Source: Micromonospora mirobrigensis (GTDB lineage: Bacteria; Actinomycetota; Actinomycetes; Mycobacteriales; Micromonosporaceae). From it: 64,000 nt of DNA. The position numbers were made by a program, and so were the translations under genes. Below the pieces are notes generated by a model. The model did not search any database and was not told the origin of the DNA. It worked only from the letters and a program-made list of their open reading frames with translations. Location of the stretch: assembly GCF_900091555.1 (NCBI RefSeq), contig NZ_FMCX01000003.1:1-64000 (forward strand), in the 5' to 3' direction. Position 1 is the stretch's first letter; every line of letters starts with the position of its first letter. Shown one piece after another: positions 8,694 to 16,267 of the stretch.

Positions 8694-8838
8694 CTGTGTG
8701 CATCACATTCGCGGGAAGAAGGCGGGAGATGCACACGACAATCTTCAAGCTGCCTGCTCCCCGTGCAACCTGAAGGTGGGAGACCCAACAACCAAGGGAT
8801 CAGATCCACCATTGGTCACAGTAACCGACTGGGATTGA
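8542..8838 (+). CDS. HNH endonuclease of the packaging module
   Basis: 98 residues with an HNH/zinc-type fold: RWRRIREAILLRDSYRCQI, then KCAGVADCVHHIRGKKAGD, then HDNLQAACSPCNLKVGD. These give the paired Cys, the HH and the Asn-His elements. In many HK97-like phages an HNH protein next to the terminase genes is needed for DNA cleavage at cos or pac sites, which fits this position. It overlaps the preceding gene by 152 nt in a different frame. Confidence 0.8.
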   Translation: MSSGWKSGSTTRWRRIREAILLRDSYRCQIRIPGTWTTRTGQVRKCAGVADCVHHIRGKKAGDAHDNLQAACSPCNLKVGDPTTKGSDPPLVTVTDWD

Positions 8839-8851
8839 GACAGTGAACTAC

Positions 8852-8863
8852 GTAGGCGCCTAC
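8852..8863. promoter_or_regulatory. 12-bp perfect palindrome upstream of terminase (cos or operator candidate)
   Basis: GTAGGCGCCTAC lies in the 134-nt gap between HNH and small terminase, where cos sites of related phages are often found. It is a sequence observation only. Confidence 0.3.
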
Positions 8864-8972
8864 CCTGCCCTGCTTAATCACTTCAACTCATCATCGGTTT
8901 TCCCCATCCAGGGCTAGGACCAACACCCCCGTCGTTCTGTTCCTTTTTTTGACGAGTTGAGGACAGCAAGTT

Positions 8973-9395
8973 ATGACCAAGCCACTCAAGAGACTGCCTA
9001 GAAGGCCCACGACCATGACCGTTGCCGTCCGGCGTGCCCTGAAGGCAGCGGACCTCGACCCCAAGGACGACGGGGTTGTGGCCCTGGTGAAGGAGTACGC
9101 CCGGCTCATGGATGACGCCGTGCAGTTGGGCGGGCTGATCGAGGACGTACGGGCGGAGCTTGACGACGACGACAAGTCCGGGCGGAGGAAGCTCGCTCGG
9201 CTTGAGAAGGCGGTGACGGTCTACCAGACCACCAACGACCTCGGACCCAAGCTCCTCGCGGCTCTGAGCGCCCTGGGCCTCACTCCCGAGGCACGTGCGA
9301 AGGATCGAGGTGACAAGAATGCTTCGGCTGGTACCAACCCCCTCGGAAAGCTCATCGCCATCCACGGGGCCGCTTCTCGGAAGCACCCTGCCTAG
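8973..9395 (+). CDS. Terminase small subunit (probable)
   Basis: 140 residues, basic N-terminus (TKPLKRLPRRP), then helical segments (TVAVRRALKAADLDPKDDGVVALVKEYARLMD and RRKLARLEKAVTVYQTTNDLGPKLLAAL). Size, helical character and position immediately before the large subunit match small terminase subunits of actinophages, which recognise packaging DNA. GAGGA lies about 11 nt before ATG. It overlaps the large-subunit gene by 77 nt. Confidence 0.7.
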   Translation: MTKPLKRLPRRPTTMTVAVRRALKAADLDPKDDGVVALVKEYARLMDDAVQLGGLIEDVRAELDDDDKSGRRKLARLEKAVTVYQTTNDLGPKLLAALSALGLTPEARAKDRGDKNASAGTNPLGKLIAIHGAASRKHPA

Positions 9396-10902
9396 GGTCT
9401 TCACCCCGCCACTGGTCACCGGAGATCCGGGGCCGTGCGGTTGCGGCTGTGCACTCACCCCCGACACCAGCTACGGGTTCGGGGTCGACGCGTTCGCCAG
9501 CGATGTACTCGGTGAACCGCTCGACCCTTGGGAGCGGTGGGCCGTCATCCACGCGGGCGAGGTGCTTCCTGACGGTCGTCCCCGCTTCCGTCAGGTGCTC
9601 ATCCTCGTCGCGCGCCAGAACGGCAAGACGCACCTGCTTCGTGTCCTCAAGTTGTACTGGCTGTTCGTGGAGCAGTGGCCGGTGGTGCTCGGTACGTCGA
9701 CCGACCGCACCTACGCCAAGAAGGACTGGCAGAAGCTCTGCGACATGGCGAAGGACAACCCGTACCTGCGGGCTGCCCTGCCGCAGCGCAAGAACCTCGG
9801 AGTCTGCACGCAGATCGGTGAGGAGGCACTGACAACAGCGGAGGGTTGTCAGTACACCTTCGCGGCCACCAACCGGCGTGCCGGCCGTTCGCTGTCCATC
9901 GACCGCCTGGTGATTGACGAGCTACGCGAGCACACCAACTGGGACACGTGGAACGCCGCGACGAACGCCATGAACGCCCGGCCGTTGGGGCAGGTCTACT
10001 GCATCACCAACCAGGGTGACGACACAGGCGTAGTGCTCGACTCCCTGCATGCGCGGGCACTTAAGGCCATCAAGTCAGGCAACACAGAGACGCGGCTTGG
10101 TCTGTTCGAGTGGAGCGCGCCGGATGGTGCGGACCTGATGGACCCGGACGCGTGGGCGGCAGCCAACCCGAACCTTGGCCGGCGGATCGACCCGGACAGC
10201 CTGCGCGAGGAACTTGAGCGCGCCAAGGAGAAGGGCGGGGAGGAAGAAGCCAGCGCGCGTACGGAGATCCTGTGCCAGCGGGTGAAGCAGTTGGACGGCG
10301 CGGTGGACGCACAGGCGTGGACCGACTGTCTTGAGGTGGGCAGCCTGAAGGAGCTGCGTTCGCGCGTAGCCCTGTGCGTCGACATCTCCCCCGACCGCAG
10401 ACACGCCACCCTTGCCGCCGCAGCAGTGCAGACGGATGGACGTGCGCGGGTGGAGGTCGTCGCGTCCTGGTCCGGCATCGACGCCACCCAGAAGCTACGC
10501 GCCGAACTGCTCACGCACGTTCAGAAGATTAAGCCGCAAGCGTTCTGTTGGATGCCCAACGGACCGGCCGCAGCACTCACCGCGGAACTTCAGAAACGTA
10601 AGGGATCGCAGTCGTTCTGGCCGAGCAATATAGCTGTTGAAGAGATCCGCGCAGAAGTGTCGGCCGTGTGCATGGGTCTCAGTGAGTTGGTTGATGCGCG
10701 CCAGGTAGTACACAGCGGGCAGGAATTGTTAGACACCCACGTCACTTCAGCATCTAAGCTCTGGTCTGGGGATACGTGGCGCTTCAGCCGCAAGGGTGAG
10801 GGACATTGCGACGGCGCATATGCAGCGGCGGGCGCTATACATCTCGCCCGCACACTTCCCGCCCCTGTTGGTAAGCCAAGGCTAGTCATCAATACTGCGT
10901 GA
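9319..10902 (+). CDS. Terminase large subunit (ATPase/nuclease)
   Basis: 527 residues from ATG 9319, which has AGGTG at good distance; an upstream GTG at 9295 is possible. It contains the packaging ATPase motor with Walker A-like ARQNGKT (98-104) and Walker B LVIDEL (197-202). The C-terminal RNase H-like nuclease has acidic residues in LCVDISPD (Asp355) and GHCDGAYAAAGAI near residue 497. It drives DNA into the prohead and cuts concatemers. Confidence 0.93.
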   Translation: MLRLVPTPSESSSPSTGPLLGSTLPRVFTPPLVTGDPGPCGCGCALTPDTSYGFGVDAFASDVLGEPLDPWERWAVIHAGEVLPDGRPRFRQVLILVARQNGKTHLLRVLKLYWLFVEQWPVVLGTSTDRTYAKKDWQKLCDMAKDNPYLRAALPQRKNLGVCTQIGEEALTTAEGCQYTFAATNRRAGRSLSIDRLVIDELREHTNWDTWNAATNAMNARPLGQVYCITNQGDDTGVVLDSLHARALKAIKSGNTETRLGLFEWSAPDGADLMDPDAWAAANPNLGRRIDPDSLREELERAKEKGGEEEASARTEILCQRVKQLDGAVDAQAWTDCLEVGSLKELRSRVALCVDISPDRRHATLAAAAVQTDGRARVEVVASWSGIDATQKLRAELLTHVQKIKPQAFCWMPNGPAAALTAELQKRKGSQSFWPSNIAVEEIRAEVSAVCMGLSELVDARQVVHSGQELLDTHVTSASKLWSGDTWRFSRKGEGHCDGAYAAAGAIHLARTLPAPVGKPRLVINTA

Positions 10903-10917
10903 AGTTAACCCCCAACT

Positions 10918-10934
10918 CCTATCGGTAAGATAGG
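10918..10934 (+). promoter_or_regulatory. Small hairpin at the portal-fusion ribosome binding site
   Basis: CCTATC-GGTAA-GATAGG ends 4 nt before ATG 10939 and places the only SD-like AGG inside the stem. This could limit translation of the large fusion. Confidence 0.3.
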
Positions 10935-10938
10935 CGTT

Positions 10939-13900
10939 ATGGGATTTTGGCGGCGGTCGTGGCAGTGGCTCAGTGAGTCACCGAACGCGACCTTTTCAGA
11001 GAGCCAACCCCGACCTGTCGACCAACTGATTGTCGAGATGATGGGTCGGGGTTCGGCTCCTCGTGTTGGTCGCACGGAGGCGCTTTCCGTTCCCGCCGTT
11101 CAGCGTGGTCGGAACTTGATTTGCTCAATCGCAACTCTGCCTCTCGTGCAGTACGGTCCCGACCGGAGCGTGGTAACCAATCTGCTGCTTCAGCAGATCG
11201 ACCCGGACGTGGCCAACGTGGTCACCCTCGCTCAGACGATCGAAGACCTGCTCTTCGATGGCCTGTCGTGGTGGCGCATCACCGGATTCGGTTGGGACGG
11301 CTACCCGACCAACGCACGGCATCTCGATGTCGGGAGCGTGTCGCTTCAGCCGCCCGCCGGTCGTTCCCCTGCTCCCCTGCCTGGTGGGCATGACCCGCGT
11401 GAGGCCGTCGTGTACGTGGACGGCCAGCCGGTGCCTGCCTCCGAGATGATCCGGTTCGACAGTCCCAACCCTGCCCTGCTGAAGGTGGCGGGCCGGGCGA
11501 TTCGTCGCGCCATCCTTCTCGACCAGGCCGCCGCGATGTACGCCGACGAGCCAAGGCCGCTGGATTTCTTCACCCCGGCTGAAGGTGCGGACCCGGCGGA
11601 CGACGCGGACATCAAGGAAATGCTTGAGGCATGGAAGCAGGCACGGAAGTCGCGGGGCACCGCGTACGTTCCTGCCGCCCTCAAGTACAACGCGGTGGAT
11701 CAGCCAACGCCGGCCGACCTTCAGTTGGTTGAGCTTCAGAAGCGGGCGACTCTCGACATCGCCAATGCTCTGGGGCTCGACCCCGAAGACCTCGGACTTA
11801 GCACCACTTCGCGGACCTACCAGAACGCGACGGACCGGCGGCAGGACCGAATCAACGACGTGTTGAGCCCATACATGCGCTCAATCACTGACCGGCTGTC
11901 GATGGGCGACGTGACCAAGCGGGGGCACGTCGTGCGATTCGACTTGGACGACTACATGCGCGCCGACCCTCGCACGCGATGGGACGTGTACGAGAAGGCG
12001 CACACCATGGGGGCCATCACGGTGCCCGAGATTCGAGCCGAGGAGAACATGCCTGCACTCACTTCCACCCCGACCCCTACCGAGACCACCAGCGAGACGG
12101 AAAAGGCCGGCAGCGTGGACGTGAAGGCGTCCAACGACACGGCACTGAATCTGTCCACCGATGAGAAGTCGGGAATGGTGTTCACCGACGTTCCTTCGTC
12201 CACCTTCTCGGTTGATGAGGGCAAGCGGGAAATCATCGGCCTTGCCGTTCCGTACGGCAGGGTCGCGGTGAACATGTTCCGCAAGTGGCGGTTCGACGCC
12301 GGGTCGCTGAAGTTCGCGGACCTGGGTCGCGTGAAGCTCCTGCGCGACCACGACCGCAGTCAGGCCATCGGCCGTGCGGTCGAGATGACCGAGACGCCGG
12401 ATGGCGTGGTCATGAAGTTCCGGGTTGCTCGCGGTCCCGAGGGTGACCGTGCGCTTGCCCTTGCCGCAGACGGCGTTCTGGACGGGCTCAGCGTCGGCGT
12501 CGACTTCGACATGGCGACGGACACCGTTCCCGACCCGAGCAACAAGGGCGTGACCCTCGTGCGTCGCGCCGACCTTCGTGAGGTGTCGCTGACCGCGATG
12601 CCCGCATTCGATGACTCTCGCGTGACCAGCGTGGCCGCGAGTCGAGATGGAGGAACCGAGATGAAGTGCGCCACGTGCGGGCAGATCCACGCGGAGGGCG
12701 TGGCGTGCACCGCAACCACCACCGCCGTCACCGAGCAGCCGACCACCAACGGCGGCACCTTCGACGCTGACGCCATGACCAAGGCGTTCATGGCCGCGCT
12801 TCAGGGCGTCAACCAGAAGCCGGCGGAGACCGAGCAGCGCCAGGTGGTCAACCCGACCCGCCTGACCGCCAGCGTCACCAGTGAGGCCCTGCCGTACCGG
12901 TTCGACCGTGGCGGGAACTTCCTGCCGACCGAGCACGTCTTCTCGGCGGACCTGCACGCCATGTCGCTGTCGAACGACCAGTACGGCACCGAGACGGATG
13001 CCGGCAAGCGGGTCATGTCTCTGCTTCAGGCCGCGTTCGCCGACACCCGCACCACCGACGTCACCGACCTGAACCCGACCATCCAGCGGCCGGACATGTA
13101 CGTGGATCAGCGGGACTACCGCACGCCGCTGTGGAACATGGTGAAGAAGGGTGCTCCGCCGAACGGCGTCAACCCGTTCCGCTTCCCGAAGTTCAGCGCG
13201 GCCAGCGGTCTGGTGGGTGACCACACCGAGGGCGTGGAGCCGGCCAGCGGTTCGTTCGACGCGACCGGGCAGACGGTGACCCCGACCGCCCTGAGCGGCA
13301 AGGCGTCCATCACCCGCGAGGTCTGGGACATGGGCGGCAACCCGGCCGTCTCGACCCTCATCTTCAACCAGATGCTCCGGGGCTACCGCGAGGGTCTGGA
13401 ACAGGCCGTCGCCACGTTCCTCAACACCCTGACCGCCGCTGCCGACATCAACCTGAACACGGGTGCCACCGCCGGTTCCGCCCCGACCTCGGCGCAGCTC
13501 GCGGGTAACTGGGAGGCGGCGCTTGCCGACCTTCAGTTCATCCGGGGCTACGACTTCGACGCGTTCGCCTTGGAGGCCAACCTCTACAAGGCGTTCGTGG
13601 CCGCGAAGGACAGCTCCGGTCGGCCGCTGTACCCGATCATCGCGCCGGCCAACGCCAACGGTTCCGCCGCGTCGCGGTTCCGCACGCTGGACCTCGCGGG
13701 TGTCGTCGGCGTTCCGTCGTGGGCGCTCACCGCGACTCCGGGCAGCGTGAACAACTCGTGGCTGTTCGACTCCTCGACCGTCCACGCGTGGGCTTCCGCG
13801 CCGCAGCGGTTGGAGTTCCCGGGCACCAAGCCGACCGACGGCAGCTACGCGCCGGTCGCGTGGATCGACATCGCCATCTGGGGCTACAAGGCGTTCGCCA

Positions 13901-13950
13901 ACAGCGACATCGGCGGCGTGCGTCAGGTCACCTACGACACCACCACCTGA
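10939..13950 (+). CDS. Portal-prohead protease-major capsid triple fusion protein
   Basis: One uninterrupted 1003-codon frame. Residues 1-365 are an HK97-type portal (N-terminal LSVPAVQRGRNLICSIATLPL; ANALGLDPEDLG; RQDRINDVLSPYM). Residues 405-565 are an S78 prohead protease with candidate triad His471 (LLRDHDRS), Ser518 (DGLSVGVD) and Glu548 (REVSLTAMPAF). Residues 575-1003 are an HK97-fold major capsid protein with an N-terminal scaffold-like region. In most phages these are three genes. Internal starts at 12049 and especially 12661 could also give separate protease-capsid or capsid products, and the protease may cleave the chain itself. Start ATG 10939 has a weak ribosome binding site. Confidence 0.92.
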   Translation: MGFWRRSWQWLSESPNATFSESQPRPVDQLIVEMMGRGSAPRVGRTEALSVPAVQRGRNLICSIATLPLVQYGPDRSVVTNLLLQQIDPDVANVVTLAQTIEDLLFDGLSWWRITGFGWDGYPTNARHLDVGSVSLQPPAGRSPAPLPGGHDPREAVVYVDGQPVPASEMIRFDSPNPALLKVAGRAIRRAILLDQAAAMYADEPRPLDFFTPAEGADPADDADIKEMLEAWKQARKSRGTAYVPAALKYNAVDQPTPADLQLVELQKRATLDIANALGLDPEDLGLSTTSRTYQNATDRRQDRINDVLSPYMRSITDRLSMGDVTKRGHVVRFDLDDYMRADPRTRWDVYEKAHTMGAITVPEIRAEENMPALTSTPTPTETTSETEKAGSVDVKASNDTALNLSTDEKSGMVFTDVPSSTFSVDEGKREIIGLAVPYGRVAVNMFRKWRFDAGSLKFADLGRVKLLRDHDRSQAIGRAVEMTETPDGVVMKFRVARGPEGDRALALAADGVLDGLSVGVDFDMATDTVPDPSNKGVTLVRRADLREVSLTAMPAFDDSRVTSVAASRDGGTEMKCATCGQIHAEGVACTATTTAVTEQPTTNGGTFDADAMTKAFMAALQGVNQKPAETEQRQVVNPTRLTASVTSEALPYRFDRGGNFLPTEHVFSADLHAMSLSNDQYGTETDAGKRVMSLLQAAFADTRTTDVTDLNPTIQRPDMYVDQRDYRTPLWNMVKKGAPPNGVNPFRFPKFSAASGLVGDHTEGVEPASGSFDATGQTVTPTALSGKASITREVWDMGGNPAVSTLIFNQMLRGYREGLEQAVATFLNTLTAAADINLNTGATAGSAPTSAQLAGNWEAALADLQFIRGYDFDAFALEANLYKAFVAAKDSSGRPLYPIIAPANANGSAASRFRTLDLAGVVGVPSWALTATPGSVNNSWLFDSSTVHAWASAPQRLEFPGTKPTDGSYAPVAWIDIAIWGYKAFANSDIGGVRQVTYDTTT
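12649..12663 (+). promoter_or_regulatory. Internal Shine-Dalgarno and ATG for free major capsid protein
   Basis: GGAGG (12649-12653) lies 7 nt before an in-frame ATG at 12661, exactly at the protease-capsid boundary (residue 575, MKCATCGQIH). It would yield a 429-residue capsid protein, the usual size with its delta region. A weaker GAGGAG-AAC-ATG occurs at 12040-12051, at the portal-protease boundary. Confidence 0.6.
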
Positions 13951-13985
13951 TCCGGCACTTCACAACCTGAAGGGAGGTGACCGTC

Positions 13986-14588
13986 ATGGGCATCATGGCG
14001 ACTGCCAGCACCAGCGTTCTTCTGCCGGTGGGTGGCCTGTGGGTTATCGAAGTGAAGACGACCGACAGCGACGGGTACGCGGTCGACAGCGCTCCGTCCG
14101 TGACGGTCACCCTTCCCGGTGGCACCACGTCCGCGCCAACCGTGGGGCAGGTGACCACGGGCCGGTATCGAGTCGAGTACATCGCCTCAACCACCGGTCG
14201 CTACGTGGCGCGGGTGGTGTCGGCAACGCACGGGGCCGTGGACTTCGCGGCCTACGTCGCTGCCACCACGGCGGGAACGGGGATGCCGACCACCGATGAC
14301 GTGGCCGCTTATCTCCGTGAATCAGCCGCGTCGTGGTCAACGGACGACCTGCAAGACGCTCTGGACGCTGAGAGCGCAGCTCAGCGTTCCGTGTGCCGCG
14401 TGGGTGCCGTCTACCCCGACGACCTCCGCCAGGCGCTTCTACGGCGCGTACAGCGGAACCTCTCCATGCGCCAACTTCCACTCGCGGTCCTGACGGGGGA
14501 TGCCGACACGGGGGCGTCCATCCTTCCCGGCCGTGACCCGGAGGTGCGCAGGCTTGAGGCGCCGCATCGAAAGCTGGTGATGGGCTGA
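13986..14588 (+). CDS. Head-tail connector (gp6-like) with N-terminal Ig-like domain
   Basis: 200 residues. ATG 13986 is chosen because a strong GGAGGTGA lies 5 nt upstream; an earlier GTG at 13977 falls inside that signal. The first ~85 residues are a beta-rich Ig-like module (VIEVKTTDSDGYAV to GRYVARVVSATHG). The remainder (PTTDDVAAYL, DDLQDALDAESAAQRSVCRVG, LRQALLRRVQRNLSMRQ) is the helical adaptor that joins the portal ring in HK97-like phages. Confidence 0.75.
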   Translation: MGIMATASTSVLLPVGGLWVIEVKTTDSDGYAVDSAPSVTVTLPGGTTSAPTVGQVTTGRYRVEYIASTTGRYVARVVSATHGAVDFAAYVAATTAGTGMPTTDDVAAYLRESAASWSTDDLQDALDAESAAQRSVCRVGAVYPDDLRQALLRRVQRNLSMRQLPLAVLTGDADTGASILPGRDPEVRRLEAPHRKLVMG

Positions 14589-14926
14589 TGTTGGCTGAGT
14601 TCAGAACCACCATCGCCGGCGCACTGAGCACGGTTGAGGGAGTGAACGGGTACGCGTACCGGCCCGCCACTCCCCGACCGGGCGACGCATGGCCCTTGCT
14701 CGGTTCCCTCGAACGTTCCGAGGGCGTGAGCTTCTACGTCACGTGGCGGGTGCTCATCTTCCTGCCGCAGGACGAGCGAGCCGCGTCCGACTGGATCGAC
14801 GCCAACTACGAGGCCGTGGTTGATGCGTTGGAACCGGTCGGCTTCGTGGACCGCATCGAACCGGTGGCACTCAACGCCAGCGGCTCTGACCAACTCGCAC
14901 TTCAGATCCTCATGAGAGGGGAATAA
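14588..14926 (+). CDS. Tail terminator / completion protein (probable)
   Basis: 112 residues. The start codon overlaps the preceding stop (TGATG). It shows the mixed alpha/beta layout of lambda gpU-like tail terminators: N-terminal helix LAEFRTTIAGALSTV, strand VSFYVTWRVLIFLP, helix SDWIDANYEAVVDALEPV, then a C-terminal strand LALQILM. The position between connector and tail tube protein supports the role. Confidence 0.6.
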   Translation: MLAEFRTTIAGALSTVEGVNGYAYRPATPRPGDAWPLLGSLERSEGVSFYVTWRVLIFLPQDERAASDWIDANYEAVVDALEPVGFVDRIEPVALNASGSDQLALQILMRGE

Positions 14927-14928
14927 CC

Positions 14929-15339
14929 ATGCCCGCTGCAACCGGGGCGCACGTCTTCCGCAACGCCATCGTCACCGTCGAGGCGGTGCAGTACGCCAAC
15001 CAGGTCACCAAGGCCCGGCTCGTTCCCGACACCCCGATCCAGACCGTTCGGACCCTGGTGCCGGACGGCGTGGTTCAGGACGTGGACTCGACCGTCTGGA
15101 CCTTCGAGATGTCCGGGCTTCAGATCAACGGCACGGGTGGTCTGGCCAAGGCTCTTCGTGACGCTGCGGGGACCGAGGTCGACGTGACCCTTCAGCTCAA
15201 GGCCGGCACCGGTCAGCCGACCGCGACCTTCACCATCATCGCTCTCGCCCCGGAGTTCGGCGGGGAGCAGGGCAGCTACCTCACGCAGGAGATGACCTTC
15301 CCCGTGGTGGGTGCTCCTGTCTTCGGCACGAGCGCGTAA
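14929..15339 (+). CDS. Major tail (tube) protein, probable
   Basis: 136 residues, beta-rich, with the VTVEAVQYANQVTKARLVPD start and a VWTFEMSGLQI core that resemble small actinophage tail tube proteins. The ribosome binding site GAGGGG lies 7-8 nt before ATG. It is placed between the tail terminator and tail chaperone, where the tube protein is expected. Confidence 0.65.
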   Translation: MPAATGAHVFRNAIVTVEAVQYANQVTKARLVPDTPIQTVRTLVPDGVVQDVDSTVWTFEMSGLQINGTGGLAKALRDAAGTEVDVTLQLKAGTGQPTATFTIIALAPEFGGEQGSYLTQEMTFPVVGAPVFGTSA

Positions 15340-15351
15340 GGGGAATTCACG

Positions 15352-15657
15352 ATGGCAAGCCTTCTGGTGGAGCTGCACGCGGAGATGGAGGACGGCACCG
15401 AGCACGACGTGGTTGCCGACCAGCGCGACGTAGCCAAGTGGGAGATCCAGGACTTCGGGTGCCCGTTCGACAACATCCACACCCGGCCGCTCCTGGCGTA
15501 CCGGTGGCTCGCATGGTCCGCCATGAGTCGCCGCGGACTTACCTCCCTCAAGTGGGATGAGTTCGACGCGCAGTGCATCGAGGTCCGCGACCAGGACCAC
15601 GACGAGGAGGACGGCGCGTCCGGTGATGGCACTCTCCCTGGCCACACGGCTCCGTAA
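15352..15657 (+). CDS. Tail assembly chaperone, upstream frame (gpG-like)
   Basis: 101 residues, acidic. The core LAWSAMSRRGLTSLKWDEFDAQCIEV is the helical pattern of phage tail chaperones that coat the tape measure protein. As in lambda gpG/gpGT, a second overlapping frame follows in the -1 register (15627-15809), so a minor longer form is likely made by ribosomal frameshifting. Confidence 0.65.
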   Translation: MASLLVELHAEMEDGTEHDVVADQRDVAKWEIQDFGCPFDNIHTRPLLAYRWLAWSAMSRRGLTSLKWDEFDAQCIEVRDQDHDEEDGASGDGTLPGHTAP

Positions 15658-15809
15658 GGAGGGAACTGGTCATCCTCGCTGAGGTGACCGGACAACCGCT
15701 TACGGGGCCGGGCGGACTCCTGACGTGGGAGCCGCGAGACATCGCAACGCTCGAAGAGTGGCTAGACGACAAGGCCGACGCAGCAAAGGACGCAGCACGG
15801 AGGGGGTGA
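15627..15809 (+). CDS. Tail assembly chaperone, downstream frame (gpT-like extension)
   Basis: This frame is open from 15627 to a TGA at 15807-15809, in -1 register to the preceding gene. It encodes VILAEVTGQPLTGPGGLLTW then EPRDIATLEEWLDDKADA, a pattern (LA-TG--LL---R-iatL-e-L) common in the second chaperone product. It has no normal start codon. A GGAGG at 15658-15662 is followed only by CTG or ATC. Expression is therefore probably by frameshifting within 15627-15655, although no textbook slippery heptamer is visible. Confidence 0.5.
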   Translation, partial: WHSPWPHGSVRRELVILAEVTGQPLTGPGGLLTWEPRDIATLEEWLDDKADAAKDAARRG

Positions 15810-15814
15810 GGCAG

Positions 15815-16267
15815 ATGGGCACTTCATTCGATGAACTGATCCGCGACCTTCGGAAGTTCGAGGGCCGGAAAGAAGTCACGAAGCAACTACGCGCCGAGAT
15901 TCGCAAGCCCATCCCCTCCGTCCGCGCGGCCATCAAGCGCCGGGCACTGGCCACCCTCCCGAAGAGCGGTGGACTCAACGTCTGGGTGAGCAGGACCAAG
16001 GTGACCGCCAAGGTTCTGCTCACCGGGCGTGCTGCCGGTGTGCGCCTCAAGGGTGGGCGCAACAGCAGTGGCAACCGATCTGACGTTCGCCGGATTGATG
16101 CCGGCAAGGTGCGTGCGCCGTCGTGGGGCCGGCGGGGCAGGGACGCATGGCACAGCCAGCAAGTCCCCAGCGGCTTCTTCACGGAGCCGGCTACCGAGGT
16201 CGACCAGTGGCGGAAGGCATGTGAGAAGGCCGTGGACAAGGCAGTGGAGGTGATCCGCCGTGGCTAG
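15815..16267 (+). CDS. Minor head-tail protein, HK97 gp10-like (probable)
   Basis: 150 residues, strongly basic. ATG 15815 has GGAGG-type sequence upstream; a longer frame to 15725 overlaps the chaperone extension and is not credible. The pattern (FDELIRDLRKFEG, EIRKPIPSVRAAIKRRALATLP, SWGRRGRDAWHSQQVPSGFF) resembles neck/tail-completion proteins, which normally precede the tube gene. Here it sits between the chaperone and tape measure. It overlaps the tape measure gene by 8 nt. Confidence 0.55.
   Translation: MGTSFDELIRDLRKFEGRKEVTKQLRAEIRKPIPSVRAAIKRRALATLPKSGGLNVWVSRTKVTAKVLLTGRAAGVRLKGGRNSSGNRSDVRRIDAGKVRAPSWGRRGRDAWHSQQVPSGFFTEPATEVDQWRKACEKAVDKAVEVIRRG

Noticed and set aside
11881..13785. 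634-codon minus-strand frame opposite the capsid fusion
   Set aside because: His/Val/Arg-rich shadow with no ribosome binding site; the opposite strand encodes conserved phage proteins.
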